64,000 nt of DNA, taken from contig NC_080042.1 in the NCBI RefSeq assembly GCF_012489685.1, forward strand, positions 36,275,158-36,339,157. The letters are read 5' to 3'. Shown here one piece after another: positions 12,781 to 24,800 of the stretch. Position 1 is the stretch's first letter, and the number at the start of each line of letters is the position of its first letter. The DNA comes from Lotus japonicus. Lineage: Eukaryota > Streptophyta > Magnoliopsida > Fabales > Fabaceae. The notes beneath the pieces are model-generated. The model had not been told where the DNA came from. It did not search any database and saw only the letters and a program-made list of their open reading frames with translations. The position numbers were made by a program, and so were the translations under genes.

Positions 12781-15700
12781 CGTGAGTGGTTGCACTCATT
12801 TTATGATTATTGTATTTTGTCGCAGAATCGACTTTACCTTAGGGTAAGCTTTTAGAGACATTAATTTAGCTAGAACACGTGGCGACGTGTCGAGTGAGGT
12901 CGGAGACGTTGTTTGGCTAATCACTGCATTGCATGCACTCATTAAGTGGTTTAAACACGGCGAGATACCGGACCACGGCGGATTCCAAAATTGGTTATAA
13001 GACCAGGATTTCCGCGTAAGAGCGCTGCTAGGTGACTCTTAGTAGCAGACCGAAATGGCAGACCTACGGGTTTACTGCTGATCTGGCTACCTTTGTGTGG
13101 TGTAAGAGGCACGCGGGCCGATATGGTTCCACCGTGGCTGGTGTTAGGGCTGATCCGTTTGATGTCCATCCTTTTCCGGAATGCATGTGGTTAACTGGGT
13201 TAACCTGCATATCATTTCATGCCACATGCATACTGACTTAGTGATGAGTGTGTTTGATACTTGTTAGTTCTACTTGATGCATGTTAACTGTGTTTTACTG
13301 TCGTTATATTCTTTGTGGAATAATGCAACCCTAGGATGTTATCCCTAGTTATAAGCCTAAGTGGCTAATCCTTTAATGGTATCTATTGGTGGTATTATTT
13401 ATATAATTCTTTGGAGTTGACCCTCGCGTCTTCTGTGTGTGCTTTGGCGAACAAACGCCCTTTGTCAGATGTCTTTGGCGGGCTGATTCATGATGGTTCA
13501 TCCTTCGGGAGGAACTAGGGTTGAGATTCAGGAACTGGAGCGTATCGCGGTTGCGAGAGGAGGACGGATGGTGTATGTAGACTAGGTCGTTCTGGATTTC
13601 GAATTCGGACGACGATCATGCTAGCATGTAGGATTGAGTGTTAGTGTGAGCTCCTCGAGATGGGATTAGTGTAGGAGTAGAGTCCTTTGGGAACAGGGTA
13701 GTTTTCCCACCTATAGCTTTTTGTGTGGTTTCTTTACGGGAATCACAGGGAGTTGGTTGGACTTAGGAGGTCTTGTTTTAGGCCATCTGGGCTGACTTAT
13801 TCTCAGTTTTGAGGGGTGGTGTTGCGGACACTTCACCTTTTTATTTGGTTTGTACATATTGCCTACGGGCGTTACAGTTTTCTTTCCGTCACTGGAGGTC
13901 ACTCGTGACGATGTTTTTAGTTGCAGCGAGGGCTGTGCTTGTATTGTATATTAATCGCTGTTAATCGCGATTGGGTTGAGTCTTTATTTCGACAAGTCTT
14001 TTTATTTAAACAAAACGAAAAAAAATACCTGCTTTTCGGCTTTATTTTATTTTGAGTTACTAAAGTGACGCCACCGAAATCGGGGTGTTACAGCTAACCA
14101 TATTGCATCATGCATACATTCGAGGTTTGAACGATCGAAAGATTGGGCCTCGGTGAAGTCGGGAAAGCTTCACGAAGGTTGGGAAGGCCTTCATCGAAGA
14201 ACACCTGGGTGTATCTTCGGCATAGCGGGCAGAGTGACACGACCTAGGGTGGTTGGGGCTGATCCGACTATGCATGGGTTTGTAAGTGACACCCGAGCGG
14301 GAATGGTTAAACACTAGGCTGGTGTTAGGACTGACTCGATGGTGCCCATCCCACTTGAACTATCCGGATCATATTGAATTGGATTTCACGCATACATTCA
14401 CCCTGACTATAATTGTATGCTGTTTGAATTATTGAAGCATTGTTAGAGCCGATAACATGCTAGGATTATTTATAAATATATATACATAAACATATATATA
14501 TCTATACCCCAATCACATGTTGAGTGTATAATTACTTTATTCCGTGAGTTGACCCTAGCGCCATGGCTTTGGTTTCATGTTTGCGTTTGGGCGGTCGGCC
14601 TACTGCCAGATGTCGATGGCGGAGTGGTTTTCGATGGTCTCTCCCTCGGGGGGGATCAGGTTTGAGTTGGTGGACCGTCATGCCCCCACAGCTTGGGTGA
14701 TCGATGCTGTGGATCATCGAGCGACGTACCGGGGAAGGGTCATGGAGGACCGGATAGACGAGCGTGGACGTCTGACGAGGGGAGTGCTACGACGCATGGA
14801 GCTGAGCTTTGACTTGCCGCCTTCAGTTTGCTGTGGACCAGGTACTGGTCGAGGACCACCTGCACCACCTCCGACTTCATCTTCTTTCGATGACGAGGAC
14901 CCGTCCGAGATCGAGGCTGATGTTGATGCACCTGTTGCGCCACCTCTTGCTACTGCTGTTGATCCTACCCACGTTGCGTCGTCCTCGAGGCTCGTGGAGC
15001 CGAAGAGGGAGTCTGTCGTTCCATCTGCCTCTCGCCGTTTTCCTTTTACTCCACCGCGCGGCTACCGTGTGGAACCCCTGGTTCGGGTGGTGGAGGAGGA
15101 TATTCTTACTGAGGAGGTAGATGTTGAGATGGGCTCGACTAGGTGTAACACCCCGATTTCGGTGGCGTCACTTTAGTAACCAAAAGTAAACTTAATGCGG
15201 AAAAACGTGAATATTTTTTTTCGATAATAACTAAGACAAGACTGAGATAAATAAAACCCAAATGCGAAAAGCAATAAAACTAATATACAAAATATATAAC
15301 AGCCCCCGCTGTAAGTAGCAACCTCGTCACGAGTAAACCTCCAGTGACGGGTAATAGAAGAGTAGCGCCCGTAGGCAATATGTACAAACCAAATGAAAAG
15401 GTGAAGTGTCCGCAACACTATCCCTCAAAATGAGAATAAGCTGGCCCATCGGCCTGAAACAAGACTTCCTAAGTCCAACCAACTCTCTGTGATTCCCGTA
15501 ACGAAACCACACAAAAAGCTATAGGTGGGAAACTACCCTGTCCCGAATGAAACAAATGATGTTCAGAGCTAAGACTCTACTCCTACACTAATCCCATCTC
15601 GAGGAGCTCACACTAACACTCAATCCTACATGCTAGCATGATCGTCGTCCGAATTCGAAATCCAGAACGACCTAGTCTACATACACCATCCGTCCTCCTC

Positions 15701-16464
15701 TCGCAACCGCGATACGCTCCAGTTCCTGCATCTCAACCCTAGTTCCTCCCGAAGGATGAACCATCATGAATCAGCCCGCCAAAGACATCTGACAAAGGGC
15801 GTTTGTTCGCCAAAGCACACACAGAAGACGCGAGGGTCAACTCCAAAGAATTATATAAATAATAGCAAGGATAGATACAGATAATAGGATAGCCACTTAG
15901 GCTTTTAGCTAGGGATAACATCCTAGGGTTGCATATCTCATGATGAATATAAACGACGATAAATCACAGTTAACATGCCTCAAATAGAATTAACAAGTAT
16001 CAAACACACTCATCACTAAGTCAGTATGCATGTTGCATGAAATGATATGCAGGTTAACCCAGTTAACCACATGCATTCCGGAAAGGGATGGACATCAAAC
16101 GGATCAGCCCTAACACCAGCCACGGTGGAACCATTTCGGCCCGCGTGCCTCTTACACCACACAAAGGTAGCCAGATCAGCAGTAAACCCGTAGGTCTGCC
16201 ATTTCGGTCTGCTACAAGAGACGTCTACAAACGCTCTACCACGGCATTCCGGGTCTTATGACCATTTTGGAAACCGACGAGGTCCAGAGTACGTCCTGTG
16301 TTAATACCTCATTAATGTTGCATGAATGCAAGATGATTAGTCAATCAACGTGTCCGATCTCACTCAACACGTCGCCACGTGTTCTAGCTAAATTAATGTC
16401 TCTAAAAGCTTACCCTAAGGTAAAGTAAATTCTGCGACAAAAGACACACTTCACAACAACACAT

Positions 16465-16675
16465 AGCTGCTCCAACAGCACAACAACAAACGCTGCTCCA
16501 ACAGCACAACAAACAAACGCTGCTCCAACAGCACAACAACAAACGCTGCTCCAACAGCACAACAAACAAACGCTGCTCCAACAGCACAACAACAAAAGCT
16601 GCTCCAACAGCACGACAACAAACGCTGCTCCAACAGCACAACAAACAAACGCTGCTCCAACAGCACAACAACAAA
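16465..16675 (-). repeat. Minisatellite in D's 3' LTR, 8 units
   Basis: Read on the plus strand, gctgctccaacagc recurs eight times, separated by acaacaacaaac or acaacaaacaaac. Confidence 0.92.
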
Positions 16676-17300
16676 CGCTACACTTGGATCCGACGACACT
16701 CCTCGTTTTTCCAAAACTATGATTTGACTTCCAATGCCTTCCTTCGAGGTTGTTATCATTACTTAAAGATTTTGAGGTTATTTAAGGTCTTATGAATTTT
16801 CTTTATAAAATAGATTCCATTTTGTCTTATCGCAAGTCTTATACATTTTCAGGATCTCCCAATCCCAAGTCGCTTCCAGAGGATGTCTCGATCCACTAAA
16901 CAAAATTAAGGCCCGAACCTCGTTCGTCCTATCAAACTTTCTCAAAACTCTCAAAATAAAATCGGCATGACCTGCCCGCTATTCTCACCATTCAGAATTT
17001 CAGATTCCAGTACAGAGCATATTTAAATCATCACAATCAACAACATGTCATATATCAATAAATCGCATCATAAACACTTAGCACTTAGCATATAAAGCAT
17101 GCACCACACATCCTAGATTACCCACATAGCACATAGCATGTAAGACAATCTCAAAAACATTCAGTAGATGAATCATCTACATTGTCAGCCGAAGCCTCAG
17201 AAAACATTTTCCAATCACACACAATCCAGTGCATAAACAGTAAACAATGTCGAAACATCGAACTTAGGCATTAACTAGAGATTCAGTGAGAAGCCCTCAC

Positions 17301-17378
17301 CTGAAAGTTCTCCAGAATGATCAACTAGTGCTTCCTCGCTCTCAAAGTGTTGGTCCTCGGGGAAATCCTCAAAAGCAC
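17301..17378 (-). other. 78-bp exon-like block in D's 3' LTR (second copy at 23972-24049)
   Basis: On the minus strand it runs from an AG (gtaaag) to GTGAGG. The open frame (AFEDFPEDQHFESEEA...) aligns without gaps to that of B (DFEEFPEEQAFDCEQV...). The sequence just downstream is almost identical between B and D, so divergence is concentrated in and just upstream of the block. Confidence 0.45.
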
Positions 17379-18193
17379 CTTTACAATAAAATCACAGAAT
17401 ACTTTCAGAATCTATCGGAAACTAAGCTATCGATACTTACTAAGGTTACTCGAAGTAATCAATACTCTAAGGTACGATAATCTAGCGCGAAAGACAAGTT
17501 TTCGGAAAAGGAAATTTTCCTCCTCCCCCCTAATAGGGCTCGGCCACTTTGTGCAATTATGGGGCTCGATTTTTCTTCAATCAAACTTGGTTCCTATGCT
17601 TTCATAAGCCGTAACTAAGGGTATTCTGAACTCGGAAAAATTATCGGATCAAAAACTGTCGCAGGGGTATTTTGGTCATGATTTTTAACTTAGGATTTTT
17701 CAAAACTGAAATCCCAAAAATAAAATTTTGCAGGGACGTCACCAACGACGTTTATGACAACTAATCCTACTAGCACTAAGCTAAGGCGATAGTTTTCAGC
17801 CTAAAGGTTGAAGCTTTACACCAAAAACTCCAAAAATGGGTGTTTTAGGCTCAAATTGATTCCGGCGGAATTCCGGCGACATAACGGAAAATCTAACCCG
17901 GCAGAAGTGATCTTGGGCGCATAAGGAAGAGGTTTAGAATCAGAAATGAAAGATTCAGGATAGTTTTGCAAAAACCCATAAACTATCCGCTCAGAAAACT
18001 CTACAGAAAAGCTATGGAAAAAGCGATCAGAGGTAAGGATTAGCGACTATACCTCGAAGCCTTGAAGTAGCAACTAACGGATCAACGATCAAGCAAGCGA
18101 TGAACAAAATTCTTCTTCCTTCTTCCTTGTTCTTGGCCGCGGGTTTGAGGAGAGAAAATGGAGGAAAATTTGAGTTTTTCTTCCTTTCTTTGC

Positions 18194-18201
18194 TATATAT
18201 A
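18194..18201 (-). promoter_or_regulatory. TATA box of D's 3' LTR
   Basis: TATATATA on the minus strand in the conserved ccaaccttta context; the 5' LTR copy is at 24865-24872. Confidence 0.6.
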
Positions 18202-18909
18202 AAGGTTGGAAATTCGCGGGAAAATGAAAGTTTCGCGAATCTGATTTTTCCGGCGTCATTCTCCGTGAATTAATAGATATGTTTTGGCGAAAGAATTCCA
18301 AAACTAAAATGAGGTCTCTTTGTATTTTTGGCAACTAAAGCATAGTCGGTATAAAACTATTTTACCCGATAAGTTGCTTTTTGCATGGGATGTCGGAATG
18401 GAAAACTTCCTTCTGAAGAAAGATTGAAATCATCAAGAGAAATGGGTGTACGCGTGTAGAATATTCATTTGAAGCTCTGAATAGAAAAAGTCTTCATCGT
18501 CGAGAAATTCTAGGGTTTTGAAATACCAGGGATTCGGTTTCGGCAAACTTCCGATGATTGGAATCGGACGTTCGTAGATCCTAGAGTTTCGCCTCGAAAC
18601 GATTGTGATATATGGAAAAAAGAGAAGTTCTAACATTTCTCTGAAGATTTTTGGAATTAACTTCCGTCGTGCCTAAAAGTGAAAATTAGCTATATACTAG
18701 GGTTTCTGACCTAGGTTTAAGCGTAAAACGATCGTGCTATAACTTTTATCGACTTCAATACGAACCTCAGACTTTTCCTGAACTTTCTCCTTCATACATT
18801 TATTTCATTTACTAAACTCTTGTTCAGGTTTCCCTTCGCCATGCATCAAACCTACTGGTGAATAAGAATTTATTCACTTGGTATAAACTGAAAAACTTGG
18901 GCCTTACAT

Positions 18910-18928
18910 TACTACCCTCCAAAAAGAA
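18910..18928 (-). other. Polypurine tract of element D
   Basis: On the minus strand, ctttttggagggtagta lies just before the 3' LTR and matches A's tract at 8006-8021. Confidence 0.8.
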
Positions 18929-18952
18929 AGTTTCGTCCTCGAAACTTAAGGG

Positions 18953-19192
18953 TTAGTAAAAAAATTCTGAATATTGTCCCTTGGTCTTTTCCTCTAACTC
19001 CCATATAGCACCGTCTGTGTCTTTGTTCCAAATAACTTGCACTAAAGCACTCTGCTTTCCCTTCGATTGTTTCACTCTTCTAGTCCCAATGCTGACCGAC
19101 GGCGTCTCAAAAGACATATCGTCCTCTAACTCTCTGTTGTCCAGTTCGACCACTTGAATCGGTTCTCCGTTGGGAATAATATTTGTTGGCAT
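18953..19192 (-). pseudogene. Integrase C-terminal (chromodomain-like) tail left in element D
   Basis: The minus-strand frame holds RRVKQSKGKQSALVQVIW and AIWELEEKTKGQYSEFF, matching the end of A's integrase (RRVKQLRGKQIALVKVIW, ATWELEDKIKEQYSGLF). It is the only pol sequence I recognise in D. It lies beside the polypurine tract, as in full elements. It has no Met of its own that makes sense and is probably a relic of the internal deletion. Confidence 0.85.
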
Positions 19193-20560
19193 TCGTGCAA
19201 TCGTACAACCTTAACCACTTGCTCCTCTGCCCTTGTTCGTCCAAAATACTGATTAGGAACTCGGTACATCTCTATGTTTCGGATTGAATGCTCAACTTGT
19301 GTCTTACTACCTTGTGCATGACAAGACTCATTCTCCTTAATCATAAATTCATCAACCCCTCATAAGTTAATCATCCTCTTGATATCCAACAATCCATTAT
19401 TGTCGTCTTTGTCCTCAAAACCTTCCTCACTCAAACCAGTTTACACTTACTGAAATCCCTAACGCTTTGCATCAATCGAGATTTATCCTCTAGAAGATCA
19501 AATCATAACTATACCTCAAGGGACTTAACTAGTCATTTCGTCATCCGATCCTCCAACCTTCTGAGGTTTAACTACTATCGTAACTGCTATCACCACTACA
19601 TCCCTTACTCACACACGATTTCCAAGTCCCCAAGTCAATCTTAATCATAGGATTCTTATTCAACTGAGTAAAATTCACTTGCTAACTCTATCAAGCATCA
19701 CCGAAATCCATAACAAAGTTCCTTTCACTATTAGACTCTGAGTAGCTTGTCCAACTATGATAACTTCAAGTATTCATCTTAATACTAACACTTTCCTTCT
19801 TGTAACTTGATTACCATCTTGTCGATAAACTTCTTAATCTCCCAATCAAATTATGACAAACTACAAGTCCTATACACTTATGACAAGAATTAATAGACTT
19901 AAAACCTAAACCTTTTCCAAGTTTGGATCTCTGATGCTCTGTAGCTCTCCAACATTTCCTAAAAGAATATTCATCTCTTACAACGACAACTCCTTCCCAA
20001 AGAAAATCAATTACTTAACACGAACTTTCCTCCCAAATCCGACTAATCCTCGATCAATTCAAATTCATCTTACACATCCTTCTATCAAAGTCCATATCCA
20101 GCTGTGATTCCGAAAATCACCCCCTCAATATTAAGTTGATCAGGCCTAATACATCGAAGGTGAAAATCTAGAAAAAGCCCACTGGAACAGTCAAGGAGTT
20201 CCTATCATCCAGTGGTCGCAAATACCCTGACGTTAAATCTTCAATGATGTCGCTACGGAACTACACACCCTCGACATCATACGTATACTATCCATAATGA
20301 ATCTCTATGAAATTCATTCTTCAACTTCTAGCTTCCTTTTAAACGCATCGGTAGAAGACTACTTTCTAGGCTTAGCGTGTCATTCTAAACCTCGTATAAC
20401 TTCTATAGCTAAAATACGAGTAACAGTAAAGTAAAGTCATAATAGGCGTAGTAACTATAAGGTCAAAGCGTAAACCATATACGTAAGATAGGTGTGTTTG
20501 CACACTCTACAAGAGTAATGGAATATATTATAATAGAATGAGAAAGAATGGTTAGAAAGT
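19193..20560 (-). other. Non-coding filler of element D, replacing protease, RT, RNase H and most of integrase
   Basis: About 1.37 kb of AT-rich sequence with no open frame of note and no RT or integrase motif in any frame I read. It starts where gag stops matching element A (after DGNFLTIL, just before the protease motif) and ends at the integrase tail. I do not recognise its source. Confidence 0.7.
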
Positions 20561-21656
20561 TACCATCATTCTTGCGCTCTCCTCTGACAAACCCCTCAGC
20601 TCTCTCACCGTCCATGGTGTAGACTCTTGCCTTAGTAGCAGGACGCTTTCCACGAGCAGTGTTCACGGTTGGCTCCGTCTTGGGTGCTCTGCACTGATCG
20701 GCAGTGTGCCCCATTTTGTTACAATTGTAGCATTTGGGCCTCGTGTCGGGACAAGCATTGGCATAGTGCCCCGGCTCCCCACATCTGAAACAGGTCATCT
20801 CCTTCTTCAAAGTCTGATCTCCGGAACCTCCAGCAGCACCCGTCATGGGTCTGTAAGATCCGGAAGTAAATCCTCTTCCAGCAGGACGCTGATATGGCCC
20901 CCTGCTCTGAAATTTCTCTCTGCTCTGAAAATTTTGAGAGCCCGACCTCATCGGCCCTCCAGTCCCAGCCCGGTTTAATCTCCGGTTCTTCATCAGCTCT
21001 ACTTCCGTGGCTTTCTCGACCAACGACTGGAATCGCATGATTCCCAGCGGCCTCACTGAGTCCTCAATATCAGGCCTCAGTCCATTTACAAAGCGCTTGC
21101 ACATGTAGCGCTCATTCACATGGTCATGAAAGAATTGAAAATGCTTCGCCAAAGATTCCAGCTTTGAAGCAAATTCCGGTACTGACATACCTCCTTGACG
21201 GAGTGTCAGAAATTGTGACTCCCGCTCATCTCGAGCACTTGTTGGAAAGTATTTCTCCAAGAACGCGGTTCGGAAAGAGTTCCAGTTGATCTCTTCATGG
21301 TTGTCTTCCATAATCCCCCTGGTGCCCCTCCACCAGTACTCAGCATCACCCAGCAGCAAGTAAGTTGCCATGCCAACCTTGGCACCCTCAACAGTTTGCA
21401 AAACACCGAAAATCTTCTCGACTTCCTGGATCCAGAGGTCCGCTTTGTCTGGGTCAGTACCACCAGGGAACTTTGGTGGGTTTTGCCTCCTGAAATCATT
21501 CAGGCCTTTGTTCTGGTCCAGAGTTACTTCCCTCTGGCGCTGATGCTGTTCACGTGCCTCCTCAGCAGCACGCCTCATAGCATTATCGTTCGCTTGTGCC
21601 GTCACAGCTTGGGCCATAGTGGCCATCATCTCCGCTAACTGGTTAGTGTTCACCAT
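20463..21656 (-). CDS. Gag of element D (397 aa, intact)
   Basis: The frame starts at the first Met after the primer site (197 bp downstream) and is open throughout. It begins MVNTNQLAEMMATMAQAV, followed by a charged, possibly coiled segment. The Retrotrans_gag core follows (DLWIQEVEKIFGVLQTVEG, EYWWRGTRG, FLEKYFP). Two zinc knuckles come next: CFRCGEPGHYANAC and CYNCNKMGHTADQC. It matches element A's gag until about 20560; the last ~30 residues come from the filler. Gag forms the particle and packages RNA. It lacks A's nonsense codon. Activity would need pol from another element. Confidence 0.9.
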   Translation of the reverse strand: MVNTNQLAEMMATMAQAVTAQANDNAMRRAAEEAREQHQRQREVTLDQNKGLNDFRRQNPPKFPGGTDPDKADLWIQEVEKIFGVLQTVEGAKVGMATYLLLGDAEYWWRGTRGIMEDNHEEINWNSFRTAFLEKYFPTSARDERESQFLTLRQGGMSVPEFASKLESLAKHFQFFHDHVNERYMCKRFVNGLRPDIEDSVRPLGIMRFQSLVEKATEVELMKNRRLNRAGTGGPMRSGSQNFQSREKFQSRGPYQRPAGRGFTSGSYRPMTGAAGGSGDQTLKKEMTCFRCGEPGHYANACPDTRPKCYNCNKMGHTADQCRAPKTEPTVNTARGKRPATKARVYTMDGERAEGFVRGERKNDGNFLTILSHSIIIYSITLVECANTPILRIWFTL

Positions 21657-21852
21657 GTTCTGTTAAGTTAGACAAACAGTTAGTACTCATCATAAGATAG
21701 CATTTCCATAACTATACAATATGATTAAGCAATAACTTCAATCAATTCTAAGCGAAAAATCGCTAGCAGACAATCAATTTTCACTCTTTGCAGAGTCACA
21801 CAACCTAGCACAGAAGACCTATTCCCCAACAACTCCCGAAAGACTCGACCGT

Positions 21853-21864
21853 GCTCTGATACCA
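21853..21864 (-). other. Primer binding site of element D (initiator tRNA-Met type)
   Basis: TGGTATCAGAGC on the minus strand, three bases inside the 5' LTR end; this pairs with the 3' end of initiator tRNA-Met, the usual gypsy primer. Confidence 0.93.
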
Positions 21865-21867
21865 CAA

Positions 21868-24800
21868 TGTAACACCCCGATTTCGGTGGCGTCACTTTAG
21901 TAACCAAAAGTAAACTTAATGCGGAAAAACGTGAATATTTTTTTTCGATAATAACTAAGACAAGACTGATATAAATAAAACCCAAATGCGAAAAGCAATA
22001 AAACTAATATACAAAATATATAACAGCCCCCGCTGTAAGTAGCAACCTCGTCACGAGTAAACCTCCAGTGACGGGTAATAGAAGAGTAGCGCCCGTAGAC
22101 AATATGTACAAACCAAATGAAAAGGTGAAGTGTCCGCAACACTATCCCTCAAAATGAGAATAAGCTGGCCCATCGGCCTGAAACAAGACTTCCTAAGTCC
22201 AACCAACTCTCTGTGATTCCCGTAACGAAACCACACAAAAAGCTATAGGTGGGAAACTACCCTGTCCCGAATGAAACAAATGATGTTCAGAGCTAAGACT
22301 CTACTCCTACACTAATCCCATCTCGAGGAGCTCACACTAACACTCAATCCTACATGCTAGCATGATCGTCGTCCGAATTCGAAATCCAGAACGACCTAGT
22401 CTACATACACCATCCGTCCTCCTCTCGCAACCGCGATACGCTCCAGTTCCTGCATCTCAACCCTAGTTCCTCCCGAAGGATGAACCATCATGAATCAGCC
22501 CGCCAAAGACATCTGACAAAGGGCGTTTGTTCGCCAAAGCACACACAGAAGACGCGAGGGTCAACTCCAAAGAATTATATAAATAATAGCAAGGATAGAT
22601 ACAGATAATAGGATAGCCACTTAGGCTTTTAGCTAGGGATAACATCCTAGGGTTGCATATCTCATGATGAATATAAACGACGATAAATCACAGTTAACAT
22701 GCCTCAAATAGAATTAACAAGTATCAAACACACTCATCACTAAGTCAGTATGCATGTTGCATGAAATGATATGCAGGTTAACCCAGTTAACCACATGCAT
22801 TCCGGAAAGGGATGGACATCAAACGGATCAGCCCTAACACCAGCCACGGTGGAACCATTTCGGCCCGCGTGCCTCTTACACCACACAAAGGTAGCCACAT
22901 CAGCAGTAAACCCGTAGGTCTGCCATTTCGGTCTGCTACAAGAGACGTCTACAAACGCTCTACCACGGCATTCCGGGTCTTATGACCATTTTGGAAACCG
23001 ACGAGGTCCAGAGTACGTCCTGTGTTAATACCTCATTAATGTTGCATGAATGCAAGATGATTAGTCAATCAACGTCTCCGATCTCACTCGACACGTCGCC
23101 ACGTGTTCTAGCTAAATTAATGTCTCTAAAAGCTTACCCTAAGGTAAAGTCGATTCTGCGACAAAAGACACACTTCACAACAACACATAGCTGCTCCAAC
23201 AGCACAACAACAAACGCTGCTCCAACAGCACAACAAACAAACGCTGCTCCAACAGCACAACAACAAACGCTGCTCCAACAGCACGACAACAAACGCTGCT
23301 CCAACAACACAACAAACAAACGCTGCTCCAACAGCACAACAACAAACGCTACACTTGGATCCGACGACACTCCTCGTTTTTCCAAAACTATGATTTGACT
23401 TCCAATGCCTTCCTTCGAGGTTGTTATCATTACTTAAAGATTTTGAGGTTATTTAAGGTCTTATGAATTTTCTTTATAAAATAGATTCCATTTTGTCTTA
23501 TCGCAAGTCTTATACATTTTCAGGATCTCCCAATCCCAAGTCGCTTCCAGAGGATGTCTCGATCCACTAAACAAAATTAAGGCCCGAACCTCGTTCGTCC
23601 TATCAAACTTTCTCAAAACTCTCAAAATAAAATCGGCATGACCTGCCCGCTATTCTCACCATTCAGAATTTCAGATTCCAGTACAGAGCATATTTAAATC
23701 ATCACAATCAACAACATGTCATATATCAATAAATCGCATCATAAACACTTAGCACTTAGCATATAAAGCATGCACCACACATCCTAGATTACCCACATAG
23801 CACATAGCATGTAAGACAATCTCAAAAACATTCAGTAGATGAATCATCTACATTGTCAGCCGAAGCCTCAGAAAACATTTTCCAATCACACACAATCCAG
23901 TGCATAAACAGTAAACAATGTCGAAACATCGACCCTAGGCATTAAGTAGAGATTCAGTGAGAAGCCCTCACCTGAAAGTTCTCCAGAATGATCAACTAGT
24001 GCTTCCTCGCTCTCAAAGTGTTGGTCCTCGGGGAAATCCTCAAAAGCACCTTTACAATAAAATCACAGAATACTTTCAGAATCTATCGGAAACTAAGCTA
24101 TCGATACTTACTAAGGTTACTCGAAGTAATCTATACTCTAAGGTACGATAATCTAGCGCGAAAGACAAGTTTTCGGAAAAGGAAATTTTCCTCCTCCCCC
24201 CTAATAGGGCTCGGCCACTTTGTGCAATTATGGGGCTCGATTTTTCTTCGATCAAACTTGGTTCCTATGCTTTCATAAGCCGTAACTAAGGGTATTCTGA
24301 ACTCGGAAAAATTATCGGATCAAAAACTGTCGCAGGGGTATTTTGGTCATGATTTTTAACTTAGGATTTTTCAAAACTGAAATCCCAAAAATAAAATTTT
24401 GCAGGGACGTCACCAACGACGTTTATGACAACTAATCCTACTAGCACTAAGCTAAGGCGATAGTTTTCAGCCTAAAGGTTGAAGCTTTACACCAAAAACT
24501 CCAAAAATGGGTGTTTTAGGCTCAAATTGATTCCGGCGGAATTCCGGCGACATAACGGAAAATCTAACCCGGCAGAAGTGATCTTGGGCGCATAAGGAAG
24601 AGGTTTAGAATCAGAAATGAAAGATTCAGGATAGTTTTGCAAAAACCCATAAACTATCCGCTCAGAAAACTATACAGAAAAGCTATGGAAAAAGCGATCA
24701 GAGGTAAGGATTAGCGACTATACCTCGAAGCCTTGAAGTAGCAACTAACGGATCAACGATCAAGCAAGCGATGAACAAAATTCTTCTTCCTTCGTCCTTG

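Larger units (their letters stand above)
10224..14092 (+). mobile_element. Solo LTR C, 3.87 kb, inserted in the LTR of A
   Basis: It starts TGTAAGGCCC and ends GGTGTTACA, with gctaa at 10219-10223 and 14093-14097. It resembles B closely except for its minisatellite, which has an unrelated unit. A TATA box is at 10911-10918 and a 78-bp block at 11724-11801. No internal region is present, so it is a solo LTR. Confidence 0.94.
15144..18908 (-). repeat. 3' LTR of element D (3765 bp)
   Basis: On the minus strand it runs TGTAAGGCCC to GGTGTTACA. It lies next to D's polypurine tract. Its TATA box is at 18194-18201, its 78-bp block at 17301-17378, and its minisatellite has 8 units. Confidence 0.93.

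Noticed and set aside
14740..15120. Other-frame and minus-strand ORFs overlapping the LTR ORF (14740-14943, 14809-15120)
   Set aside because: They are shorter, G+C-driven and do not continue past element D as the 14577 frame does.
18089..18636. 81- and 67-codon frames repeated in all B/C/D LTRs (also 2112-2659, 10778-11023, 24760-25307)
   Set aside because: They overlap the U3 and TATA box and are identical because the LTRs are; no sign of coding constraint.
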